From contig LAZY01000011.1 in assembly GCA_001013295.1 (NCBI GenBank), forward strand, positions 52,085-116,084: 64,000 nucleotides of DNA. Direction: 5' to 3'. This document shows positions 52,325 to 59,136 of the stretch, piece by piece (position 1 is the first letter of the stretch; each line of letters opens with the position of its first letter). The notes beneath the pieces are model-generated. The model was given only the letters and a program-made list of their open reading frames with translations, was not told the origin of the DNA and searched no databases. A program made the position numbers and the translations under genes. This stretch comes from Chryseobacterium indologenes (GTDB lineage: Bacteria > Bacteroidota > Bacteroidia > Flavobacteriales > Weeksellaceae).

Positions 52325-53269
52325 TTAAGGTAAACTTATTTTTCTACCCTGTTCAGGGAAAATATAATGTACCTGCAAAGGATTATTTTTCAGTAATTCT
52401 TTTTTGATGATTTCAGGATTATCTTTTGTCGGTTTTCTGTGGGTAACTACGATATTCAGACCTTCCAGGTTTTTCTGTCCTGTTTTTTCTTTAAGTTTCT
52501 CCAGCTCTTCCACGAGGAGATTAGGGGTAAGATGGCCGAATAGCAAATGTTCAGGCTGACTGTTTGGGAAGGAAACTTCAATCAATATAGTATTTAACTG
52601 CTTCTTTTTTACAAGAGGAGCAATTCTTTCCCAAAGCTGATCAAGCCGGTCAGATTTTTCAATTCGGTCAGCGCCCGTATCCCCTAAATAAAGCAGATAA
52701 TGATCATCTCTTCGAACAAGGGCTGCACTGCTTTTATAAGGATTCACATGGCTCAGCTCATAGCCGGTGATGAAAAACGGAGTTTGTGGTGCCGGAATCT
52801 CTGTTCCTGCCTGAAGTTCATTATAATGGTATTTCCCCAGCATAGGCTTTTGGCCCTGATCTGCAAAATTGATCCATGTATCCGTAATGAAATAATGGTT
52901 TTGCAGAATCTGAAGCACAGGAGCAATCCCGAAAATATTCTTTTTAGAGTCAGCAGGAGAGTTGATGATAAGCCCCGATAAATGATCCAGGTGGCCGTGG
53001 GAAATAAAGTAACCTTTGATCTGATCCTGAAGAACAGTTTCCTCAGGTCCGTTAAGACTTTTCAATTGAATCGCTTTTCGTATTCCGGCATTTATAGTAC
53101 CCGCATCAAGGCAGATAAAGGCGTTGTCTTTTGGGGCTCCCACTAAATAAGCAGATAAATTATCTTCTTTTTCTCCACCATAGATCCCTAATGGAATAAG
53201 GTCAAAATTTTGTGCCTGACAGGTCATTTGCAAGAAGAAGGCAAATAAGGAAAGTGCTGTTCTTTTCAT
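52325..53269 (-). CDS. Class II cyclic-nucleotide phosphodiesterase (MBL fold), exported
   Basis: 314 aa. Signal peptide ~1-19 (TCQAQ), then the metallo-beta-lactamase-type motif HGHLDH with H91, H93, D95, H96, YLGDTGADR as third metal region, and EVSFPNSQPEHLLFGHLTP. This order matches class II 3',5'-cyclic nucleotide phosphodiesterases such as periplasmic Vibrio CpdP and yeast Pde1. It should hydrolyse cAMP outside the inner membrane, for scavenging or for signal control. An intrinsic-terminator-like hairpin sits in its leader. Confidence 0.85.
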   Translation of the reverse strand: MKRTALSLFAFFLQMTCQAQNFDLIPLGIYGGEKEDNLSAYLVGAPKDNAFICLDAGTINAGIRKAIQLKSLNGPEETVLQDQIKGYFISHGHLDHLSGLIINSPADSKKNIFGIAPVLQILQNHYFITDTWINFADQGQKPMLGKYHYNELQAGTEIPAPQTPFFITGYELSHVNPYKSSAALVRRDDHYLLYLGDTGADRIEKSDRLDQLWERIAPLVKKKQLNTILIEVSFPNSQPEHLLFGHLTPNLLVEELEKLKEKTGQKNLEGLNIVVTHRKPTKDNPEIIKKELLKNNPLQVHYIFPEQGRKISLP

Positions 53270-53279
53270 TTTTAAAACT

Positions 53280-53305
53280 AAAAAACCTATCCTTTTTCAG
53301 ATAGG
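53280..53305 (-). terminator. Terminator-like hairpin in the leader of the phosphodiesterase gene
   Basis: On the minus strand CCTATC (53305-53300), TGAAAAAG, GATAGG (53291-53286), then six T (53285-53280) and, 10 bases later, the ATG at 53269. No minus-strand gene lies upstream, since the neighbour at 53536 is divergent. It may be an attenuator. Confidence 0.45.
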
Positions 53306-53535
53306 ACAGTACAAATTTACGCTATTTTTTTGCGATAGTATATTATGTTTTCATCATTGTACCCATTGATGAACCTTAATTGAGAATTTCGTTATTTATA
53401 TTTTATTGATAGTCCGGAATGTTTTTCCCCAGGATGATGTCTCTTTTTTGTATTTTTAAAATTCATAAAAAAGATGAATGTTCTGAAGCTTCAGGACAAG
53501 ATTATCCGGAAAAACAATAACCTAACTTTTAAATA

Positions 53536-53784
53536 ATGGAGAAAAAACTAAAGGAACTTACTGACCAGGAATTACTGGAGAAAAATAAAAAGATTCAATC
53601 CGGCAAAATAATCAATGCCGTGCTCTTAGGATGTTTAATTGGAGTGGCGATTTACAGTACCATAAAGAATGGGGTGGGAATTTTTACGCTGCTGCCACTT
53701 GTATTCGTAGCTTTTACCATCAATGCATGGAAAAAAGATAATCAGGCTTTAAAAGATGAGCTGAAATCCAGAAACTTAATATAA
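53536..53784 (+). CDS. Small two-helix membrane protein (82 aa)
   Basis: A charged N-terminal helix (KKLKELTDQELLEKNKKIQ) precedes two membrane spans (INAVLLGCLIGVAIYST, and FTLLPLVFVAFTIN) with a short turn, and a basic C-terminus. Such small proteins are common in Chryseobacterium and of unknown role. Single gene with a perfect 13-bp hairpin behind it. Confidence 0.65.
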   Translation: MEKKLKELTDQELLEKNKKIQSGKIINAVLLGCLIGVAIYSTIKNGVGIFTLLPLVFVAFTINAWKKDNQALKDELKSRNLI

Positions 53785-53796
53785 AAGCATATAGAA

Positions 53797-53835
53797 ATAA
53801 TTGAGTCCACTGATTCTGTCAATGGACTCAATTAT
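53797..53835. terminator. Bidirectional terminator
   Basis: ATAATTGAGTCCA (53797-53809) and TGGACTCAATTAT (53823-53835), perfect 13-bp stem, 13-base loop, between convergent genes. Confidence 0.85.
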
Positions 53836-53898
53836 AGATTATTACAGTTAATTGATCTTGTGGTTTTAAAAATTATCTATTTCTGAAAAGAACTTGTT

Positions 53899-54531
53899 TT
53901 AATTAAGTTCTATGAATAATTCTTCCTTAGATCTTCTCACCCTTTCCAGTTTTCCCCACCAGTCTGTTTCTTCGTCTTTATAGCCAAGGGCCATCATTAC
54001 GGTGCTTTTCAGTCCCTGTTCCGGAAGGTTCAGTAGTTGGTCAACAGCTTCATTATCAAAACCTTCAAGAGGAGTTGCGTCAATTCTGAGATCTGCAGCT
54101 GCAAGAAGCCCGAATCCCAAAGCGATATAAGCCTGTTTTGATGCGTTGGCAAAATGCTGTTCTTTAGTTTGCTGATCCAGCATTTCCAATAAATTTAAAC
54201 GATATTCATCAGTGGTACTATCCGGTAAATTACGGACCTGGTTGCTGAATTCGAAAAAAGAATCAACCCTTTCCGCAGTATATTCATCCCAGACGGCAAA
54301 AATCAGAAGGTGAGAGGCTTTTATGATCTGATCTTGCCCACATGAGATAGGCTGTAGTTTTTCCCTGAGTACTTTATTGTTAATGATTAAAACTTTAAAT
54401 GGTTGTAAACCTGAGCTGGAAGGGGCAAGGCGTATAGCTTCCAGAATCTGTTCCAGCTTTTCATCTTCAATAATCTTCCCGTTATAGTTTTTTGTGGCCG
54501 CTCTCCAGTTAAGTGTTTCTTGTAGTGACAT
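53899..54531 (-). CDS. FMN-dependent nitroreductase-family NAD(P)H oxidoreductase
   Basis: 210 aa soluble flavoprotein. RAATKNYNGKIIEDEKLEQIL and RLAPSSSGLQPFKVLIINN give the FMN-binding N-terminus, LPEQGLKSTVMMALGYKDEE the C-terminal signature. It belongs to the NfsB/YfkO type, which reduces nitroaromatics, quinones and possibly reactive electrophiles. It is divergent from an HxlR regulator with a sensor cysteine; B. subtilis HypR and its nitroreductase target HypO (YfkO) have this relation. Likely -7 box TAATTTTG at 54565-54558. Confidence 0.85.
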   Translation of the reverse strand: MSLQETLNWRAATKNYNGKIIEDEKLEQILEAIRLAPSSSGLQPFKVLIINNKVLREKLQPISCGQDQIIKASHLLIFAVWDEYTAERVDSFFEFSNQVRNLPDSTTDEYRLNLLEMLDQQTKEQHFANASKQAYIALGFGLLAAADLRIDATPLEGFDNEAVDQLLNLPEQGLKSTVMMALGYKDEETDWWGKLERVRRSKEELFIELN

Positions 54532-54593
54532 GATTGTATTATTGTTTAATTGAGTTGCAAAATTACAGCATAAACAGTTGCAATAATATACCT

Positions 54594-54627
54594 GTTACCC
54601 CTTAGTAACCAGTTACCTTAAAGTAAC
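54594..54627. promoter_or_regulatory. Twin HxlR operators GTTAC-N6-GTAAC
   Basis: Two perfect-arm palindromes, 54594-54609 and 54612-54627, with 18 bases from start to start, both followed by CAG. They lie midway between the -7 boxes of the divergent nitroreductase (54558-54565) and HxlR (54656-54663) genes, just upstream of both -33 regions, as expected for an activator such as HypR. Confidence 0.65.
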
Positions 54628-54683
54628 CAGGTTCCGTTTTTTAAAGATAATTCCATAATTTTGTCTTATTATTTTTAAGCGGT

Positions 54684-55043
54684 ATGAAAAAAGAAAGAGT
54701 GGAACTGGCTCCGGAATGCAAAAATCACCTCCGGGGAGTAAAAGATACAGTGTATCTGCTTGATGGAAAGTGGAAAACAATTATTATCAGCCATTTATAT
54801 TTTGGAGGTAAAATGCGTTTTATGGATCTGAGAAGACAACTTGAAGGTGTGGCCGCAAAGACCCTCTCAAAAGAATTGAAAGATCTGGAAATGAATAACC
54901 TGGTCAGAAGAACCCAAAACAATACAATGCCGGTAACAGTTGATTATGAGCTGACAGATTTCGGGAAAAGTCTTCATGATGTTATCAATACAATGGCAAA
55001 ATGGGGAATAGAATACAGAGAGCGTCTGTTGCAAGGATCATAA
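54684..55043 (+). CDS. HxlR-family redox-sensing regulator (HypR/YodB-like)
   Basis: 119 aa winged-helix protein. C12 in ELAPECKNHLRGVKDTVYLL is at the position of the redox cysteine of HypR and YodB. The HTH is LDGKWKTIIISHLYFGGKMRF and LRRQLEGVAAKTLSKELKDL. Its gene carries a -7 box TAATTTTG at 54656-54663, and twin operators lie before it. It probably controls the divergent nitroreductase and itself in response to disulfide or electrophile stress. The next gene starts 39 bases after its stop. Confidence 0.9.
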   Translation: MKKERVELAPECKNHLRGVKDTVYLLDGKWKTIIISHLYFGGKMRFMDLRRQLEGVAAKTLSKELKDLEMNNLVRRTQNNTMPVTVDYELTDFGKSLHDVINTMAKWGIEYRERLLQGS

Positions 55044-55082
55044 ATGCCGTTGATTTTTTGAAAATAAATTCTAAATAAAAGT

Positions 55083-55328
55083 ATGAAAATAGAAAGACTG
55101 ATCAGTTGGTTTGATAAAAAAGAAGAAAATCTTATTGGCGAATATAATATAGATGCTTTATCACTTGATGTTTTAAAAGAAATTTTCACCCCTTCTCCTG
55201 AAGAAGATCCTATGATGTATGACCCTTATATTATTCATCAACAAGAAAGTGAAGCCCTTAAAAAGTATATTGATCTTGAATTTGATTTTGACCGGTATAT
55301 TTATCAGATCGACTGTTTTCAGGTCTGA
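55083..55328 (+). CDS. Small acidic hypothetical protein (81 aa), DUF7683-like
   Basis: Soluble, strongly acidic protein. MKIERLISWFDKKEENLIGE, LKEIFTPSPEEDPMMYDPY and YIDLEFDFDRYIYQIDCFQV resemble DUF7683 as I remember it; the name needs checking. This kind of acidic mini-protein is often an orphan immunity protein. It follows the HxlR gene by 39 bases and may be co-transcribed, but no shared function is evident. Confidence 0.5.
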   Translation: MKIERLISWFDKKEENLIGEYNIDALSLDVLKEIFTPSPEEDPMMYDPYIIHQQESEALKKYIDLEFDFDRYIYQIDCFQV

Positions 55329-55492
55329 AGGAGAATGACGATAGCTATTCTTAAAAATAATATTCAGCATTCATTGGCTGAAATCCTGCCTTTATTTCTT
55401 TATTTCCTTAGTTCATTGTTTTTTGATTGAAAAGCCAATACAGCTGCCATAGTTTTGAGTCATCAAAAATAATAACAGCAAATATTATAACT

Positions 55493-56236
55493 ATGAACAG
55501 AGAATTGGTTTTCTTAAGAACATTTGCCTTTGCAGCAGTCATCGGAATTATTTTCCTTACCAACTCGGCTTTCAAATCTGACGGACGGGAGAAATTTACT
55601 GAAATTGATGTAGAAAGAATCAATATCGTAGAGAAAGATGGTACCGTAAAAATGGTGATTACCAATTTAGACCGCTTTCCTACAGGAGAAGATAAAATCA
55701 ATGGCCGACCGACCAACAAAACACGGAAAAAACGTTCAGGAATGCTTTTCTTCAACGAAGAAGGGATTGAATGTGGCGGGTTCATCTACGACGGAAAGAA
55801 GACTCAGAATGGGCATAGTTCAGGAATGTCTTTAACCTATGATCAATATGATGGTGACCAGGTCATGCAGTTGCTGACTCAGGATTTTCAGAAAGGAGAT
55901 AAAAGGGTAGTAGCCAGTGGACTTTATTTCAATGACCGCCCTTCAAAGGAATCTCAGGTGAAAACCGGAGAGATCATGGCAGAGCTTGATCAGTTGGAAA
56001 AAGATCCGGAGGCCTTCAGAAAAAAATATAAAGAATATGAACAGCAGGGACTTATTGGCGGGGCACCAAGGATGATGCTCGGGAAAAGCAAAGACGAAAC
56101 CAATGGATTGTTTTTGTTTGACAGCAAAGGAATGCCTCGGGCCAGGTTCTGTGTAGACAAAAATAATGAAGCAAAACTTGACTTTCTGGATGATAAAGGA
56201 AACGTTACCGCTTCATTTCCGGAAAAGAAAAAATAA
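55493..56236 (+). CDS. Membrane-anchored hypothetical protein (247 aa)
   Basis: ATG at 55493 (the open frame from 55427 is too long at the front). One N-terminal membrane span (LRTFAFAAVIGIIFLTNSAF, ~8-27) precedes a beta-rich domain that should face the periplasm. It reads as repeats of 'G(F/L)xFDSKGxPRxRFCVD' and 'ERINIVEKDGTVKMVITN' type, with a KKR stretch in the middle. No enzyme motif is present. A terminator (56253-56280) separates it from the two-component genes, which may still regulate it. Confidence 0.6.
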   Translation: MNRELVFLRTFAFAAVIGIIFLTNSAFKSDGREKFTEIDVERINIVEKDGTVKMVITNLDRFPTGEDKINGRPTNKTRKKRSGMLFFNEEGIECGGFIYDGKKTQNGHSSGMSLTYDQYDGDQVMQLLTQDFQKGDKRVVASGLYFNDRPSKESQVKTGEIMAELDQLEKDPEAFRKKYKEYEQQGLIGGAPRMMLGKSKDETNGLFLFDSKGMPRARFCVDKNNEAKLDFLDDKGNVTASFPEKKK

Positions 56237-56252
56237 TTATCCTTCAAAAAGC

Positions 56253-56280
56253 AGCCCTGTAAAAATATAGGGCTATTTTT
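56253..56280 (+). terminator. Terminator before the two-component operon
   Basis: AGCCCT (56253-56258) and AGGGCT (56269-56274) followed by ATTTTTG. Confidence 0.7.
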
Positions 56281-56305
56281 GTAAAAAAGACTAGCCAGAG
56301 AATCA

Positions 56306-57337
56306 ATGAAAACCATTGTAGAACAGATCCGCCAGAATAAATATTTCCTCCTGTTTGTCCTTTTATTTGCCTATGCTCAGTCTATTCATACCCGCATCGG
56401 AATAAGAAGGAAGTTAGACGCGTATATTTTTACTCCTGAAGCAGCAGTGGCTACACTTTTCAGTGCCTGTATTCTGTTTTTTGTTATTGATTTTTTCATC
56501 AGAAACTGGCAGAAATCATCCGGGTTCAATACCAGAGAAGTTCTTAAAATCTTTAGCACTTCATTATTGATCTACCTTCTTGTGATGAAAATGATTGGGC
56601 TGATGATCTCATTGGTTTTCGGAACATTTGAAAAGAATTTTAACCGGGAGACATTTTTACTTTCCAGTTTTTCAGATCTTATGGATGGTTTTATTTATGG
56701 AAGTTTCTTTCTGGCTTATCGCTATTACAAAAGAAATACAGCCTATCAGGAACAGTTGTCATTGTATCATCAAGCATTGTCAGATAGTAAAATAAACCAG
56801 TTGAAAAACCAGCTTAATCCCCATTTTCTGTTTAATAATCTGAATGTTTTAGATCAGTTGATTGAAGAAGATAAACAGAAAGCTTCTGATTTCCTGAATG
56901 AGTTTGCCGAAATATACCGATATGTTCTGGAGGTTTCTGATAAAAAAACAGTATCAGTGAAAGAAGAACTGGCATTTGCAGAAAAGTACTTCAGCCTGAT
57001 ACAATACAAATATGGAGAAGCTTATTCGTTGAAAGTAAATAATACCAGTTCAACAGGAAATATCGTTCCTTTGACATTGCAGCTTCTTCTGGAAAACGCC
57101 GTTCAGCATAATCTCGGAACTCAGGAAAAACCTGTATTCATTACAGTCGATCTGAATGAAAACATAAGTGTTTCCAATACAGTGGTTCCCAAGCGAAACA
57201 GAAAAAGAACTTCAGGGCGGGCTTTACAGAATCTTCAGGAACAATATACACTTCTTACCAGCCGGCAGATAGAAGTATTGAAAACCGAAACCGATTTTTC
57301 AGTAATCATCCCTATAATTTCAAAGCAATCCCTATGA
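56306..57337 (+). CDS. LytS/YehU-type sensor histidine kinase
   Basis: 343 aa with four membrane helices in ~1-140 and a cytoplasmic His_kinase domain. The phospho-acceptor is H173 in LNPHFLFNNLN, and the ATP-binding part shows LQLLLENAVQHNLG (N box) and the C-terminal GRALQNLQEQYTLL. There is no separate sensor domain, so the membrane part itself senses the signal. The stop overlaps the response regulator start by four bases. Confidence 0.85.
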   Translation: MKTIVEQIRQNKYFLLFVLLFAYAQSIHTRIGIRRKLDAYIFTPEAAVATLFSACILFFVIDFFIRNWQKSSGFNTREVLKIFSTSLLIYLLVMKMIGLMISLVFGTFEKNFNRETFLLSSFSDLMDGFIYGSFFLAYRYYKRNTAYQEQLSLYHQALSDSKINQLKNQLNPHFLFNNLNVLDQLIEEDKQKASDFLNEFAEIYRYVLEVSDKKTVSVKEELAFAEKYFSLIQYKYGEAYSLKVNNTSSTGNIVPLTLQLLLENAVQHNLGTQEKPVFITVDLNENISVSNTVVPKRNRKRTSGRALQNLQEQYTLLTSRQIEVLKTETDFSVIIPIISKQSL

Positions 57338-58101
57338 TAAAAATACTTATTATTGAAGATGAAATTCCTGCAAGAAACAAACTGAAACGTTTTATCAGTG
57401 AGCTGGAATTACAAGTTGAAATCGTTGCAGAAATTGATACCGTAGAAGAAGCGATTTCTTTTTTGAAAAAAACATCCGTACACCTCATTATTTCCGATAT
57501 AGAACTACGGGATGGGAATGCTTTTGAAATTTATGATCAGGTGGAGATCTCTTGTCCTGTCATCTTTACGACAGCCTACGATCAGTTTTGGATGAATGCT
57601 TTTGAAACCAATGGAATTGAATATCTTTTAAAACCTTTTTCTCAGGACCGCTTCAAAAAGGCCTGGGATAAATTCATGTTGCTGAGAGATCAGGCAGCAG
57701 GGAAAAATGAGATTTTGAGCCAGTTGCAACAGATGCTGAGCCAGTCTAATCCGGTAAAAAATTATAAAAATCGTTTTACAGTAAGTACCCATCAGGGAAT
57801 CTACTTTGTCAACACTGAAGATATTCTTTTTTTTGAAGCGGAAGAAGGGATTGTCTTTGCTATTGATACGGCAGGTAAAAAGCATCCGCTGACTGAGCCT
57901 ACTTTAAAGGAGATTGAAAATCAACTTGACCCAGTCTCTTTTTTTAGAATCAACCGGGGGCAGCTTGTACAGAAAAAGTACGTTGAGAAAATAGAACGCT
58001 ATAATAAAAATACACTGGCCCTTCAGATAAAAGGTTTTCAAGGCCACCTGATCACAAGCCAGAACAATACTGCCTCTTTCCGGAAATGGATCGAAGAATG
58101 A
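57334..58101 (+). CDS. LytTR-family response regulator
   Basis: 255 aa. The receiver domain has the acid pocket (E8, D9), phospho-acceptor D55 in IISDIEL and K in YLLKPF (~100). The LytTR DNA-binding domain occupies ~150-250, with FFEAEEGIVFAIDTAGKKHPLT and FFRINRGQLVQKKYV. The cognate kinase gene overlaps it. Such pairs usually control a nearby small set of genes; the membrane-anchored protein at 55493 is a candidate. No clear direct-repeat LytTR site was found by eye. Confidence 0.9.
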   Translation: MIKILIIEDEIPARNKLKRFISELELQVEIVAEIDTVEEAISFLKKTSVHLIISDIELRDGNAFEIYDQVEISCPVIFTTAYDQFWMNAFETNGIEYLLKPFSQDRFKKAWDKFMLLRDQAAGKNEILSQLQQMLSQSNPVKNYKNRFTVSTHQGIYFVNTEDILFFEAEEGIVFAIDTAGKKHPLTEPTLKEIENQLDPVSFFRINRGQLVQKKYVEKIERYNKNTLALQIKGFQGHLITSQNNTASFRKWIEE

Positions 58102-58126
58102 TCTGGTAAAAAATGAAGGAGATTAT

Positions 58127-58588
58127 TTATATGGTCAGGCCATGATTGTTTTTCACTTCAGCCATTACAAACGTGCTGTGTGTACTCCCGATAGAATCTA
58201 CCGATCCCAGTTTATTGAATACAAAATCCTGATAATGTTTCATATCCCGGACCTGAACCTTCAGAAGGAAATCAAAATCTCCGGAGATATTATAGCATTC
58301 AGCAACTTCTTCTATTTCCAGAATTTCATTCACAAAATCATAGCCCACAGACCGGTCGTGAATTTTTAATTTGATCTGACAGAAAACCGTAAATCCACGG
58401 TTGAGCTTTTCAGCATCCAGTACAGCTGCATACCTTTTTACGTAGCCTTCCTGCTCAAGTCTTTTTACCCTTTCAAAAACAGGTGAAGGAGAGAGGTTTA
58501 CTTCTTTGGCAAGCTCTTTAACGGTCAGTTTAGCATTTTTTTGAAGCAGTCTTAGTAACTGTACATCTTTATTATCAAGTTCTTCCAC
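58127..58588 (-). CDS. Lrp/AsnC-family transcriptional regulator
   Basis: 153 aa. An N-terminal helix-turn-helix (DVQLLRLLQKNAKLTVKELAK, VNLSPSPVFERVKRLEQEGY) precedes a RAM/AsnC ligand-binding domain ending in VDSIGSTHSTFVMAEVKN. It typically senses amino acids. It is divergent from metE across a 548-base region with the cobalamin riboswitch; methionine regulation by Lrp-type proteins is therefore a reasonable hypothesis. Two identical-type boxes lie at its own start. Confidence 0.9.
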   Translation of the reverse strand: MEELDNKDVQLLRLLQKNAKLTVKELAKEVNLSPSPVFERVKRLEQEGYVKRYAAVLDAEKLNRGFTVFCQIKLKIHDRSVGYDFVNEILEIEEVAECYNISGDFDFLLKVQVRDMKHYQDFVFNKLGSVDSIGSTHSTFVMAEVKNNHGLTI

Positions 58589-58642
58589 AGAATATTATTC
58601 TTTAAGAGTATAAAAACGGCCAAATTTACAGAATTATATTCT
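58589..58642. promoter_or_regulatory. Two AGAAT-N3-ATTCT boxes before the Lrp gene
   Basis: AGAATATTATTCT at 58589-58601 and AGAATTATATTCT at 58630-58642, both perfect inverted repeats with 3-base centres, 41 bases apart (about four helical turns). The first touches the ATG. Best read as autoregulatory Lrp sites. Confidence 0.55.
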
Positions 58643-58690
58643 TATTTAAATTTATTTTTAAGTTTAATTTGCTTTATTTGATTGGGCTTG

Positions 58691-58720
58691 TTGTTTGTTT
58701 ATTCTGTATAATTAATTTTA
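58691..58720 (+). promoter_or_regulatory. Possible metE promoter TTG-N19-TAATTTTA
   Basis: TTG at 58691-58693, 19-base spacer, TAATTTTA (one mismatch to TAnnTTTG) at 58713-58720, about 75 bases before the riboswitch aptamer. Confidence 0.4.
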
Positions 58721-58796
58721 CGCAAAATTAAAATCTTTTGAAAATGTCGGTTGATATAGACAAAAGATACAGTTCTTTATACTTCATCAAACAGGA

Positions 58797-58950
58797 AAGG
58801 TTTTACTTAAGGTAGATTAATAGGGAATCGTGTGAGAATCACGAGCTGTCGCGCAACTGTAAGTAACACACAAAAGTTTCTATCCACGCATATCCACTGC
58901 CAGAAGCGGGAAGGATGATAGAAGCCGTTACAAGTCAGGAGACCTGCCTT
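58797..58950 (+). promoter_or_regulatory. Cobalamin riboswitch upstream of metE
   Basis: Adenosyl- or methylcobalamin aptamer in the metE leader. GGGAATCGTGTGAGAATCACG (58823 on, shortened here) is the P3 region, CGCAACTGT (58852-58860) the conserved core, CCACTG then GGGAAGG the J/P6-type region, and the B12 box AAGTCAGGAGACCTGCC at 58932-58948. With sufficient B12 it should switch off the B12-independent enzyme. About 188 bases separate the B12 box from the metE ATG. The segment AATGCTT (58963-58969) can pair with either AAGCATT at 59077-59083 or 59087-59093, a candidate switching helix. Confidence 0.9.
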
Positions 58951-59136
58951 TGCTGAATTGACAATGCTTTCGCGGTCTGAAGCCTGGGTCATACAGATGA
59001 TATAGTGGATATACATTTTCTTTTAAGAGAATTTGTATTGCCGGGTATGTCGCTGTGAGCCTGTGAATTTCTGTAAAAGCATTACGAAGCATTTCAAAGA
59101 GCTTTACCATTAAGTTTAACTAAAAAATTGTAAAAA

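Noticed and set aside
58807..59110. Short frames in both directions in the riboswitch region
   Set aside because: They overlap the conserved aptamer and have no coding character.
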